Source of the DNA: Flavobacteriales bacterium
Lineage (GTDB): Bacteria > Bacteroidota > Bacteroidia > Flavobacteriales_F > PHOS-HE28
DNA: 64,000 nt
Assembly (NCBI GenBank): GCA_030584065.1
Contig: CP129489.1
Span: forward strand, 2,523,497 to 2,587,496
Direction of reading: 5' to 3'
The position numbers and the translations under genes are program-made. Numbering within the stretch: position 1 is the first letter of the stretch; each line of letters opens with the position of its first letter. Shown in pieces: positions 40,117-50,851 of the stretch. Below the pieces are notes generated by a model that did no database searches, was not told the origin of the DNA, and worked only from the letters and a program-made list of their open reading frames with translations.

Positions 40117-41658
40117 ATGAGCAACCAGGAAGACCGCCTCAAGACCCTCATCGGCCATGCCAAGGAGTATGGCTTCGTGTTCCCCAGCAGCGAGATCTAC
40201 GACGGCCTCAGCGCCACCTACGACTACGGTCCGTACGGCGTGGAGCTGAAGAACAACATCCGCCGCTACTGGTGGGAGGCCATGACGAAGCTCCACGAGA
40301 ACATCGTGGGCATCGACGCGGCCATCTTCATGCACCCCACCACGTGGAAGGCCAGCGGGCACGTGGACGCCTTCAACGATCCGCTCATCGACAACAAGGA
40401 CAGCAAGAAGCGCTACCGCGCGGACGTGCTCCTCGAAGAGCACATGGCCAAGTACGCCGACAAGATCGAGAAGGAGGTGGAGAAGGGCCGCAGGAAGTTC
40501 GGCGAGGCCTTCGACGAGGCGCAGTTCCGCGCCACCAACCCCAACGTGAAGCGTTCGCAGGAACGCATCGATGCTGTGGAGGGCCGCATGAAGGCCGCCC
40601 TGGAGGCCAACGACCTCGCCGCCCTGCGCCAGCTGATCATCGACGAGGAGATCAAGTGCCCCATCAGCGGCACGGGCAACTGGACGGACGTTCGCCAGTT
40701 CAACCTGATGTTCGCCACGGAGCTGGGCAGCGTGAGCGGCGAGAGCAGCACCATCTACCTGCGGCCCGAAACGGCGCAAGGCATCTTCGTGAACTTCCTC
40801 AACGTGCAGAAGAGCGCGCGCATGAAGATCCCCTTCGGCATCGCGCAGACCGGCAAGGCCTTCCGCAACGAGATCGTGGCGCGGCAGTTCATCTTCCGCA
40901 TGCGCGAGTTCGAGCAGATGGAGATGCAGTTCTTCGTGAAGCCCGGCACCGAGATGGAGTGGTACAACGCGTGGAAGGAGCAGCGCATGAAGTGGCATCG
41001 CGCGCTCGGGCTCCCCACTGAGAGCTACCGCTTCCACGACCACATCAAGCTGGCGCACTACGCCAACGCCGCCTGCGACATCGAGTTCAGGTTCCCGATG
41101 GGCTTCAAGGAGCTCGAGGGCATCCACAGCCGCACCGATTTCGACCTGGCCAACCACGAGAAGCACAGCGGCCGCAAGCTCACCTACTTCGACCCCGAGG
41201 CCAACGAGAGCTACGTGCCCTATGTGGTGGAGACGAGCATCGGGCTGGACCGCATGTTCCTCGCCATCCTCAGCGCGGCCTACGACGAAGAGAAGCTCGA
41301 AGGCGGCGAGGAGCGCGTGGTGCTGCGCATCCCTGCCCCGCTTGCCCCCGTGAAGGTGGCCGTGCTGCCGCTGGTGAAGAAGGACGGCCTGCCCGAGAAG
41401 GCGCGCGCCATCATCGACCGGCTGAAGCTCGACCACAACTGCCAGTACGACGAGAAGGACAGCATCGGCAAGCGCTACCGCCGCCAGGACGCCATCGGCA
41501 CGCCCTACTGCATCACGGTGGACTACGACACCATGCAGGACGGCACCGTCACCATCCGCGAGCGCGACAGCATGAAGCAGGAGCGCGTGGCCATCAGCGA
41601 GCTGGAGCGCATCGTGAGCGAGAAGGTGGACCTGCGGGTGCTGCTGCGGAGGCTCTGA
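40117..41658 (+). CDS. glyS: Glycine--tRNA ligase, single-chain (eukaryote/archaeal-like) type
   Basis: 513 residues. Charges tRNA-Gly. Class II motifs: N-terminal GFVFPSSEIYDGLSATYDYGPYGVELK, motif 2 region PFGIAQTGKAFRNEI with FRMREFEQMEMQFF, and motif 3 VVETSIGLDRMFLAIL. The anticodon-binding domain occupies about 415-513 (APVKVAVLPLVKKDGLPEKARAI ... RRQDAIGTPYCITVDYDT). The length fits the dimeric alpha2 form, used by Bacteroidota instead of the GlyQ/GlyS tetramer. A CATCTTTG promoter-like octamer is at 40075-40082. Confidence 0.96.
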   Translation: MSNQEDRLKTLIGHAKEYGFVFPSSEIYDGLSATYDYGPYGVELKNNIRRYWWEAMTKLHENIVGIDAAIFMHPTTWKASGHVDAFNDPLIDNKDSKKRYRADVLLEEHMAKYADKIEKEVEKGRRKFGEAFDEAQFRATNPNVKRSQERIDAVEGRMKAALEANDLAALRQLIIDEEIKCPISGTGNWTDVRQFNLMFATELGSVSGESSTIYLRPETAQGIFVNFLNVQKSARMKIPFGIAQTGKAFRNEIVARQFIFRMREFEQMEMQFFVKPGTEMEWYNAWKEQRMKWHRALGLPTESYRFHDHIKLAHYANAACDIEFRFPMGFKELEGIHSRTDFDLANHEKHSGRKLTYFDPEANESYVPYVVETSIGLDRMFLAILSAAYDEEKLEGGEERVVLRIPAPLAPVKVAVLPLVKKDGLPEKARAIIDRLKLDHNCQYDEKDSIGKRYRRQDAIGTPYCITVDYDTMQDGTVTIRERDSMKQERVAISELERIVSEKVDLRVLLRRL

Positions 41659-41667
41659 CCCGCCGAG

Positions 41668-41675
41668 TAACTTCG
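41668..41675 (+). promoter_or_regulatory. -7 promoter box (TAACTTCG) for the M61 peptidase gene
   Basis: TAnnTTCG octamer 39 nt before ATG 41715 and 9 nt after the glyS stop. Confidence 0.4.
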
Positions 41676-41714
41676 TGCGTGCACGGTCCGTCCCATGACG
41701 GACCTGCGCATTCC

Positions 41715-43253
41715 ATGGCCGTACGTTTCCCCACCCTGCTATTGGCCTGCACCCTGCACGCCGGCCTGCTCGCCCAAACAGGCATCACGGTCAACCTCGA
41801 TCTGCGCGACCAGCGCAATGACCGCCTGGAAGTGGAGATCCTCGTGCCGCCCATGCCCGGCGATGCCCCGCTGGTCTTCGCCCTGCCACGCATCGTCCCC
41901 GGCATCTATGGCGTGATGGACCACGGCAGGCTGGCCGGAGCCATGGAGGCCTTTGATGGCGATGGCGATCCGCTTCCCATCGAGCGCATCGATGTGGACC
42001 GCTGGAGGCTGCCGAAGCCACAGGGATTGACACGCATCACCTACTCCGTTGACGATGGCTGGGAGGAGTTCGACATCCGCTTCTCCATCGGCAACTACCG
42101 CTCGTCCGAAGGCACGGTGAAGCCCACGGCCGCCGTGCTGAACCACAACACCATCATCGGCTATTTCGAAGGCTTCGAGCACCTGCCCTACACGCTCCAT
42201 CTGAAGAAGCCCGCCACGCATTACGCCGCCACGAGTCTGCCCCGCACCACCGAAAGCGGCGGGGCAACGGCCTTCCAAGCCACCAGCTACCGGCACCTTG
42301 TGGACAACCCGATGCTGGTGGCGGAGCCGGATACCGCCCGCATCCGCCTGCAGGACATCGAAGTGCTGGTGGCCTGCCACAGCACCACCGGCCAATCGAT
42401 CGCGCATGATGTGGCCACGCACATCCGCCCCCTCCTTGCCGACCAGCGTGCCTACCTCGGCGGCACCTTGCCTGTGAAGGAGTACACCTTCCTCATCTAC
42501 CACAACCCCAGCAACCGCGAAGGCAGCACCATGGGCGATGGGCTGGAGCACTCCGCCTCCACCTTGATCCTGCTCTGCATGCCGCTGGACCCGGCGGCCA
42601 TCGCCCAAAGCGTGCATGGCATCGCCAGCCATGAGTTCTTCCACACCATCCTGCCGCTCAGCGTGCACAGCGAGGAGATCGAGCACTACGACTTCCATGC
42701 CCCGCGCATGAGCCGCCACCTCTGGCTGTATGAGGGCATGACCGAGTACTTCGCCATCCACATGCCCGTGAAGCAGGGCCGCCGGTCGGTGGAGGAGTTC
42801 CTGGGCGTGGTGAACGAAAAGGTGCGGATGATGCGCAAGTTCACCGACAGCATCCCCCTCACCACGCTGAGCCAGCAGGCCATGGAACGGCAGGACCAGT
42901 ACTACAACTTCTACCTCAAGGGCACGCTCTTCTGCATGGGGCTGGACATCGCCCTGCGCGATCGCTCGAAGGGCGCCTACGGTGTGCAGGAATTGGTGCG
43001 CGACCTGCAGCGTGAATACGGACCGGGCAAACCGTTCAAGGACGAGGACCTCTTCGCCGCCATCGAGCGGCTCACGGGGCCGGACATCGGGAGCCTGCTG
43101 CAGCGGCACCTCAACGAGCCGGGCGCGCTGCCGATGGCCCACTGGGCGCAGCGCACCGGACTTCGCTTCGACGAGGGAACCGGACAGCTGAGCGTTGCCC
43201 CCAAGGCCACCCGCCAGCAAGTGCAGCTCAGGAGGTGGTGGCTGGGCCGGTGA
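41715..43253 (+). CDS. M61 family metallopeptidase (glycyl aminopeptidase-like), exported
   Basis: 512 residues from ATG 41715, chosen because it starts the signal peptide MAVRFPTLLLACTLHAGLLAQ; the upstream in-frame ATG at 41679 would bury it. An N-terminal beta-sandwich of the M61 type (about 20-175) is followed by a thermolysin-like catalytic domain with HEFFH at about 306-310 and the third zinc ligand Glu near 340 in LWLYEGMTEY. The C-terminal PDZ usual in M61 is reduced or absent. It probably degrades peptides in the periplasm. Confidence 0.88.
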   Translation: MAVRFPTLLLACTLHAGLLAQTGITVNLDLRDQRNDRLEVEILVPPMPGDAPLVFALPRIVPGIYGVMDHGRLAGAMEAFDGDGDPLPIERIDVDRWRLPKPQGLTRITYSVDDGWEEFDIRFSIGNYRSSEGTVKPTAAVLNHNTIIGYFEGFEHLPYTLHLKKPATHYAATSLPRTTESGGATAFQATSYRHLVDNPMLVAEPDTARIRLQDIEVLVACHSTTGQSIAHDVATHIRPLLADQRAYLGGTLPVKEYTFLIYHNPSNREGSTMGDGLEHSASTLILLCMPLDPAAIAQSVHGIASHEFFHTILPLSVHSEEIEHYDFHAPRMSRHLWLYEGMTEYFAIHMPVKQGRRSVEEFLGVVNEKVRMMRKFTDSIPLTTLSQQAMERQDQYYNFYLKGTLFCMGLDIALRDRSKGAYGVQELVRDLQREYGPGKPFKDEDLFAAIERLTGPDIGSLLQRHLNEPGALPMAHWAQRTGLRFDEGTGQLSVAPKATRQQVQLRRWWLGR

Positions 43254-43303
43254 GTGCACGGTGAGTGTGCCAGCGCCGCCATGCCGCACCTCGGGGCTGA
43301 TGT

Positions 43304-43329
43304 CCTGCGCCTTTGGCTGACCGCGCAGG
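43304..43329. terminator. Inverted repeat downstream of the M61 peptidase gene
   Basis: CCTGCGC and GCGCAGG arms with a 12-nt loop, 50 nt past the stop. No T-run. The remaining intergenic bases to 43436 contain only a small CCCC-AATC-GGGG dyad near 43370. Confidence 0.35.
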
Positions 43330-43436
43330 CCGCTTCGCCGGGCGGCATCGCCCGTTCACTGTTCACCCCAATCGGGGAGTCACAGGCCGGTGTAGGTTCA
43401 CATTCATAGCGTCCAACCTACCTCAATCCGGCACCC

Positions 43437-45239
43437 ATGGAACGTCTCTCCACCGCCCTGCTCACGAGCCTTTCGCTCATCATCCACCACGCGCACGGCC
43501 AAGCCTTCGCCGAGCTCGACATCAACGACGTGCGGGCCCGGGTCCACTCCAACGGGCTCATCGGGCCCAACCTGGCCACCGGCAGCAGCGCCTTCATCGT
43601 GCCCGTGGCGGGCGGCGCAGCGCCCCTCTATGCGAGCGGCCTCTGGATGGGAGGGCTCACCTCCTCCGGCCAGTTGCGGCTGGCGGCTCACCTTGCCGGA
43701 GCCACCGGCAGCGATTACTTCCCCGGTCCCCTCACCGTCACCGATGCCTCCATCACGCCTGCGGTATCCGCCGCCTTCGACCAGGTATGGAGCATCACCC
43801 GCCAGCAGGTGGAGGACCACCGCGCCTGGTTCGGATGCATCCAGGACCCCGGGTGCGACATCAGCGTGCTGTTCCCCGACGGCTACATCATTCCAGAGGC
43901 CTTCCTGACCTGGCCGGCCATGGGCGATGTGAGCGCCGACCAGGCCCTCTACCTGGCGCCCTTCATCGACCAGGATGCCGACGGGGCCTATGATCCATTC
44001 AACGGGGATCATCCCTGCATCCTCGGTGACCAGGCCCTCTATTGCATCTTCAACGACAACCTTGGTGCGCACCAGGTGTCCGGCGGTCTGCCCATCGGCG
44101 TGGAGGTGCAGATGATGCCGTTCGCCTACACCGGGGACCCGGCGCTGGACCAGACGATATTCGTCCATTACAAGGCCATCAACCGCAGCACGCAAACGCT
44201 CACCGGATTCCGGATCGGCCATTATGCCGACTTCGAGCTGGGCTGCCCCGATGACGACATCGTGGGCACCGATGCGGGCCGCAGCATGGTGTATGCGCTC
44301 AATGGCGACCCTGACGACCAGAACTGCCTGGGCGCGACCGGCTATGGCGCCCAGCCGCCGGCCTTCGGCACGGTGGTGCTCAAGGGCCCCTTTCTCGATC
44401 CGGATGGGGCCGACAATGGCCAGACGCTTGCCGAGGGCTATGTGAACGGAACGGGCTTCGGCGACGGCATCCTGGAGAACGAGCGCTTCGGCCTGAGCAA
44501 CTCCATGTATTTCCTCCGGCAAGGACCCAACGCCATGACCGACCCCTCGAATGCCGCGCACTTCCACAATCAGCTCCGCAGCGTGTGGAAGGATGGCTCG
44601 CCCCTCACCCATGGCGGCACGGGCTACCCCACGGATCCCGGCGCGGTGCCGACCCTCTTCGCCTTTCCCGGCGATTCGGACCCACTGGGCAATGGCACCA
44701 ACGGCGTTCCGCAGGGCGCCTGGGCCGCCACCCTCGACGGCACCGGCCTGCAGGTCGACCCGCGTACCGTGGCCGGCATGGGACCCTTCACCCTGGAGCC
44801 GGGGATGCATGTGAACCTGCTGGTGGCCTATGTGTTCGCACGGGCCGCGAGCGGTGGGCCGGAAGCCAGCGTGGCCGCCCTGCAGCAGCGCGTGGACAGC
44901 GTGCGGGCCTTCGCCCATGCCATCCCGTCCATGTTCGACCACCTCACCGAGGATTGGCCGCCCTGCCAGGAAGCCTTTGCGGGCATCTCCGATGCTGGAT
45001 CCCCTGCACCATGGGCCACCCTGCATCCGAACCCCGCCACGGACCGTGTCACCCTGAGCCTGCGCCGGTCCGGTGAGCCCGTAGTGATCACGATCATCGA
45101 TGCCCGTGGCAGAACGGTGCTGACCCAGCGCGCAGCCGATTCGGCGGTCATCGCCGTCGACCACCTCCCGGCCGGGCTCTACCTCGTCCGGTGCGAAGCG
45201 GCAGGCCGTGTGAGCGGCCTTCGCCTGGTGCGGGAGTGA
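43437..45239 (+). CDS. T9SS type A sorting-domain protein, large secreted
   Basis: 600 residues. Signal peptide MERLSTALLTSLSLIIHHAHGQ. The large central region (about 25-510) is an uncharacterised Bacteroidota secreted domain with Asp-rich loops (DQDADGAYDPFNGDHPC, GHYADFELGCPDDDIVGTDAG) likely to bind calcium. The last about 75 residues (ATLHPNPATDRVTLSLRRSG ... HLPAGLYLVRCEAAGRVSGLRLVRE) are the type A C-terminal sorting domain, cleaved during T9SS export and often replaced by a lipid-sugar anchor. Function of the passenger unknown. Confidence 0.88.
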   Translation: MERLSTALLTSLSLIIHHAHGQAFAELDINDVRARVHSNGLIGPNLATGSSAFIVPVAGGAAPLYASGLWMGGLTSSGQLRLAAHLAGATGSDYFPGPLTVTDASITPAVSAAFDQVWSITRQQVEDHRAWFGCIQDPGCDISVLFPDGYIIPEAFLTWPAMGDVSADQALYLAPFIDQDADGAYDPFNGDHPCILGDQALYCIFNDNLGAHQVSGGLPIGVEVQMMPFAYTGDPALDQTIFVHYKAINRSTQTLTGFRIGHYADFELGCPDDDIVGTDAGRSMVYALNGDPDDQNCLGATGYGAQPPAFGTVVLKGPFLDPDGADNGQTLAEGYVNGTGFGDGILENERFGLSNSMYFLRQGPNAMTDPSNAAHFHNQLRSVWKDGSPLTHGGTGYPTDPGAVPTLFAFPGDSDPLGNGTNGVPQGAWAATLDGTGLQVDPRTVAGMGPFTLEPGMHVNLLVAYVFARAASGGPEASVAALQQRVDSVRAFAHAIPSMFDHLTEDWPPCQEAFAGISDAGSPAPWATLHPNPATDRVTLSLRRSGEPVVITIIDARGRTVLTQRAADSAVIAVDHLPAGLYLVRCEAAGRVSGLRLVRE

Positions 45240-45265
45240 GGTCTCGCGTCCCATGCGGCTTCGCC

Positions 45266-45273
45266 TATCTTCG
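45266..45273 (+). promoter_or_regulatory. -7 promoter box (TATCTTCG) for tRNA-Leu
   Basis: TAnnTTCG octamer 9 nt ahead of the mature tRNA 5' end, fitting transcription start just before the tRNA. This is a useful internal control that TAnnTTCG is a functional -7 variant here. Confidence 0.6.
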
Positions 45274-45282
45274 CCGCCCCCT

Positions 45283-45367
45283 GCCCAGGTGGCGGAATCG
45301 GTAGACGCGTCGGTCTCAAACACCGATGATGCAAGTCGTGTGGGTTCGAGTCCCACCCTGGGCACCA
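45283..45367 (+). tRNA. tRNA-Leu (anticodon CAA)
   Basis: The acceptor stem GCCCAGG (45283-45289) pairs with CCTGGGC (45357-45363), and A discriminator plus encoded CCA follows. The anticodon loop CTCAAAC is closed by a TCGGT/ACCGA stem, giving anticodon CAA for UUG. A long variable arm (class II) and the T-arm GTGGG-TTCGAGT-CCCAC are present. 85 nt in all. Confidence 0.96.
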
Positions 45368-45439
45368 GGATATGCGCTCATGCGAGCATGCGCCCATGAC
45401 CTGCCGAAGATTGCATCGGACCCATGAGCACATGGCCCC

Positions 45440-45904
45440 ATGCCCGCCGGACACATGCAACAGGACGCACTGGTCTATTCAGACCCTGGGAAGCAGGAGC
45501 GCTACGACCGCGCCTACATGCGCATGGCGCTGGAGTGGGCCAAGCTGAGCCATTGCACCCGCAAGAAGGTGGGCGCCCTGCTGGTGAAGGACGGCATGAT
45601 CATCAGCGATGGGTACAACGGCACGCCCACCGGATTCCCCAACGATTGCGAGGATGAGAGCGGCATCACCCTCTGGTACGTGCTGCATGCCGAGGCGAAC
45701 GCCATCATGAAAGTGGCGCGGAGCACCAACAATGCGCGCCACGCGACGTTGTACCTCACGCACTCCCCCTGCAAGGAATGCAGCAAGCTCATCCTGCAGG
45801 CGGGAATCAGGCGGCTCGTGTACCTCGATGCCTACAAGGACCCATCCGGCCTGGCGCTCCTGGAGAAGGGCGGACTGCTCGTGAGCAAGCTGGAGATGCC
45901 CTGA
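45440..45904 (+). CDS. Deoxycytidylate (dCMP) deaminase family protein
   Basis: 154 residues. Zinc-dependent deaminase with ligands His83 and catalytic Glu85 in VLHAEANAIM, and Cys111 and Cys114 in SPCKECSK. The CTRKKVGALLVKDGMIISDGYNGTPTGFPNDCE segment is diagnostic of the dCMP deaminase (ComEB-like) group, which makes dUMP for thymidylate synthesis. ATG 45455 (MQQDALVYSD) is an equally possible start. The following S41 gene begins 6 nt after the stop, so co-transcription is likely. Confidence 0.92.
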   Translation: MPAGHMQQDALVYSDPGKQERYDRAYMRMALEWAKLSHCTRKKVGALLVKDGMIISDGYNGTPTGFPNDCEDESGITLWYVLHAEANAIMKVARSTNNARHATLYLTHSPCKECSKLILQAGIRRLVYLDAYKDPSGLALLEKGGLLVSKLEMP

Positions 45905-45909
45905 CCGCC

Positions 45910-47535
45910 GTGAACCGACAGCGCCATCCCATATCGCCCTTCGTACCGCTGCTGCTCTCGCTGGCGCTGGTGGCCGGCCTGTTCCTGGGCCGCAACATGG
46001 GCAGTGGCATGCAGGGGCCGCTGGCGGTGTTCCAGCTGCGGCAGCCCGGTGCCGCGGAGAAGATCGGGCAGGTGCTCGACCTCATCGACCGCCAGTACGT
46101 GGACAGCGTGGAGAAGGAGGCCCTGGTGGAGGAGGTGCTGCAGGAGATGCTGCAACGGCTCGACCCGCACAGCTACTACATCAGCGCCGCCGAACTGCGC
46201 GCCGCCACCGAGCCGCTGGAGGGCAGCTTCGACGGCATCGGCGTGGAATTCGCCATCCAGCGCGATACGGTGGTGGTGGTGAGCCCGGTGGAGGGAGGCC
46301 CCAGCGCCCAGCTCGGCATCCGCGCCGGCGACCGGATCCTGCAGGCCGATTCGCTGCCCCTGGCCGGCGTCGGCGTCACCAACGACCAGGTGATGAAGGC
46401 CTTGCGCGGCCCCCGCGGAAGCAAGGTGGACGTGCGCATCGCAAGGCGCGGCCGGCCCGAGCCCATGGAGGTGACCATCACGCGCGGCGCCATCCCCATC
46501 CACAGCCTGGCCGCCTCGCTGCTCCGGCCCGATGGCACCGGCTACATCAAGTTGAGCCGCTTCGCGAAGAACACCCATGCCGAATTCGTCGAAGCCGCTG
46601 AAGCGCTGCGCCGCCAAGGCATGCAGCGCATGGTGCTCGACCTGCGGGGCAATGGAGGCGGCTACCTCAACGCGGCCGTGGAGCTCGCGGATGAATTCCT
46701 TCCCCAGGGCCGTGTCATCGTGTACACCCAGGGGCGCAAATCGCCACGGCGCGACCTGGTGGCCACCGCCCGCGGCGATTTCGAGGACATCCCCCTGGCC
46801 ATCCTCATCGATGAGGGCTCCGCCAGCGCCAGCGAGATCATCGCCGGGGCGCTGCAGGACAACGACCGGGCGCTGATCATCGGCCGTCGGTCCTTCGGCA
46901 AGGGCCTGGTGCAGGAGCACGTGGACCTGCCCGACCACAGTGCCGTGCGCATCACCACCGCGCGCTACTACACCGCCAGCGGCCGCAGCATACAGAAGCC
47001 CTATGGCGAGGGGGTGGACTACGAGGCGGACTTCGACCACCGTACCTCGCATGGCGAGCTGTACTCCGCCGATAGCGTGCGCGTGGACTCCTCGCAGGTC
47101 TTCCGCACGCTGAAGGGGCGCATGGTTTACGGCGGCGGCGGGGTGATGCCCGACCTCTTCGTGCCGGCCGATACGGCCGAGGGCTCGCAATTCCTCACGG
47201 ACCTCTTCTTCAGCGGCACCCTCAACCAGTTTGCCTTCGATGTGGCCGACCGCGACCGAGCCCAGCTCAAGGCCTACGGGAGCGCGGCGGACTTCAACAT
47301 CCGCTACGCGGTGAACGACGCCCTGCTGCAGGGATTGCGGGCCGAGGCCAAGGCCCAGGGCATCGTGGAGCGCCCGGGGGACCTGGAGCGCTCGCGTCGG
47401 CAGATCACCACGCGCCTCAAGGCCGGTGTGGCCCGGAATATCTGGGGCGATGCCGGCTTCTACGAGGTGATGCTCGATTCCGACAGCACCTTCCTGAAGG
47501 CCAGCGCCGAACTCCTCGCCCAGCAGCGGCCCTGA
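45910..47535 (+). CDS. S41 family C-terminal processing peptidase
   Basis: 541 residues from the GTG at 45910 (NRQRHPISPFVPLLLSLALV). An N-terminal membrane anchor or signal (about 10-30) is followed by a helical S41 N-domain (about 45-95), a PDZ domain (about 100-185; VVSPVEGGPSAQLGIRAGDRIL) and the protease core with catalytic Ser in GSASASEIIAGAL and Lys in GRRSFGKGLVQ. A C-terminal about 110-residue extension is usual in Bacteroidota. It processes or degrades periplasmic proteins. The open frame upstream overlaps the deaminase gene and is not conserved. Confidence 0.93.
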   Translation: MNRQRHPISPFVPLLLSLALVAGLFLGRNMGSGMQGPLAVFQLRQPGAAEKIGQVLDLIDRQYVDSVEKEALVEEVLQEMLQRLDPHSYYISAAELRAATEPLEGSFDGIGVEFAIQRDTVVVVSPVEGGPSAQLGIRAGDRILQADSLPLAGVGVTNDQVMKALRGPRGSKVDVRIARRGRPEPMEVTITRGAIPIHSLAASLLRPDGTGYIKLSRFAKNTHAEFVEAAEALRRQGMQRMVLDLRGNGGGYLNAAVELADEFLPQGRVIVYTQGRKSPRRDLVATARGDFEDIPLAILIDEGSASASEIIAGALQDNDRALIIGRRSFGKGLVQEHVDLPDHSAVRITTARYYTASGRSIQKPYGEGVDYEADFDHRTSHGELYSADSVRVDSSQVFRTLKGRMVYGGGGVMPDLFVPADTAEGSQFLTDLFFSGTLNQFAFDVADRDRAQLKAYGSAADFNIRYAVNDALLQGLRAEAKAQGIVERPGDLERSRRQITTRLKAGVARNIWGDAGFYEVMLDSDSTFLKASAELLAQQRP

Positions 47536-47561
47536 AAGCCCTTGGGGCAGGGGGAAATGAA

Positions 47562-47602
47562 AAAGGGGCCTTCCGGCCCCTTTCCCTTCTGCCTTTCGGC
47601 AG
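47562..47602. terminator. Bidirectional terminator between convergent genes
   Basis: AAAGGGGCC-TTCC-GGCCCCTTT (47562-47583) is a perfect 9-bp stem flanked by an A-run on one side and T-rich sequence on the other. It works in both directions for the S41 gene (+) and the small lipoprotein gene (-). A second hairpin CTGCC-TTTC-GGCAG follows at 47589-47602. Confidence 0.85.
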
Positions 47603-47604
47603 GA

Positions 47605-47844
47605 TTACTTAGTCGCAGCGGCCTCGGTGGCAGCGGCGGCGGCAGCGGCAGCGCTGTCTGCAACGGCCTGAGCGGCGGCGGCAGCGGCAGCGGCTTCCTC
47701 AGCCATGCGGATGCTGTCCTCGCGGAGCACGGCAGCGATGCTGTCAGCCACGGCCTTGGCCTTGGCTTCGATCTCCGCTTGGGAGGGGCCGCAGGCCACC
47801 ACGAAGGCGGACATGCTGGCCAGAATGGCGAACTTCTTGAACAT
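47605..47844 (-). CDS. Small Ala/Glu-rich predicted lipoprotein
   Basis: 79 residues from ATG 47844. The signal [18 protein letters not shown] ends in a lipobox (VVAC), followed by [20 protein letters not shown] and then long alanine runs with Glu/Asp spacing to the end, predicted to be one helix. Resembles short Lpp-like or coiled-coil lipoproteins only in composition. A consensus promoter lies 29 nt upstream, so it is probably well expressed. Function unknown. Confidence 0.75.
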   Translation of the reverse strand: MFKKFAILASMSAFVVACGPSQAEIEAKAKAVADSIAAVLREDSIRMAEEAAAAAAAAQAVADSAAAAAAAATEAAATK

Positions 47845-47873
47845 GTGAGTGGTACGGTTGGTGAAAGTGGGCG

Positions 47874-47904
47874 CAAAAGTAATCACCGGGACGATCCCTC
47901 AAAA
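47874..47904 (-). promoter_or_regulatory. Complete Bacteroidota promoter for the small lipoprotein gene
   Basis: On the minus strand TTTTG (47904-47900) is followed by 18 nt and then TACTTTTG (47881-47874), a perfect TAnnTTTG. This is the best two-part promoter in the window, apart from the glycogen synthase one. Confidence 0.75.
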
Positions 47905-47927
47905 TCCGGATTCGCTTTTCTGGTGAA

Positions 47928-47935
47928 TACCTTCG
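47928..47935 (+). promoter_or_regulatory. -7 promoter box (TACCTTCG) for superoxide dismutase
   Basis: TAnnTTCG octamer 38 nt before ATG 47974; divergent from the lipoprotein promoter. Confidence 0.45.
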
Positions 47936-47973
47936 GCCCGTCGACCGGGCCATTCCCGGCGAAGACGAAACAG

Positions 47974-48578
<605 letters not shown>

Positions 48579-48582
<4 letters not shown>

Positions 48583-48999
48583 CGATCACAGCGCTCCATC
48601 GCACCGTGACGCCCGGCAGTTCCTGCGGCCCAGGCTGGGGGGTCTTGACCGCCATGGCCGCTGCACTGTTGATCGCCATGGGCGGTTCAGCGAGTGCCGC
48701 CGGGCCGTTCCTGCCCGCAACGCCCCAACCGGCCATGCTCACCGAAGAGGAGTGGTCAGCGGCCCTGGCCGCTGCTCCGGAGAACCATCGGGCCGTGGCC
48801 ATTGGCCTGGCAGCCCTGCTGGGGCCCTTCGGTGCGCACCGGCTCTACCTCGGCACCACGCCCAAGGTGGCCGTGGTATACGGCCTCACCTTCGGCGGTT
48901 TCGGCGTGCTCGTGCTCATCGACCTGGTGCACCTGATCACGGCCAGGGACCTGGAGCGCTTCCGCAACAACGGCCGCGTCCTCATGTGGGCGGAGGCGC

Positions 49000-49013
<14 letters not shown>
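48579..49013 (+). CDS. TM2 domain membrane protein
   Basis: 144 residues if begun at the GTG overlapping the SOD stop (GTGA, 48579); GTG 48606 or ATG 48654 are alternatives. A hydrophobic leader ([18 protein letters not shown]) is followed by a TM2 domain at about 83-128: [19 protein letters not shown] with two membrane helices and a DLVHLI end. TM2 proteins are small membrane proteins of unclear role. It is convergent with glmS, whose stop lies 14 bp inside this gene. Confidence 0.78.
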
Positions 49014-50844
<1,831 letters not shown>

Positions 50845-50851
50845 GGCTGGT

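Noticed and set aside
39937-41436. 499-codon open frame antisense to glyS
   Set aside because: The glyS frame has clear class II synthetase motifs; the antisense frame is a composition artefact. The same applies to antisense frames over the M61, type A T9SS, S41, glmS and radA genes.
47542-47973. N-terminal extension of superoxide dismutase
   Set aside because: The extension is Gly/Ser-rich translation of the antisense strand of an Ala-rich lipoprotein gene and crosses a terminator.
50845-50851. glmS ribozyme upstream of glmS
   Set aside because: The glmS start lies 7 nt from the DUF4270 stop, leaving no room, and no ribozyme core was seen.
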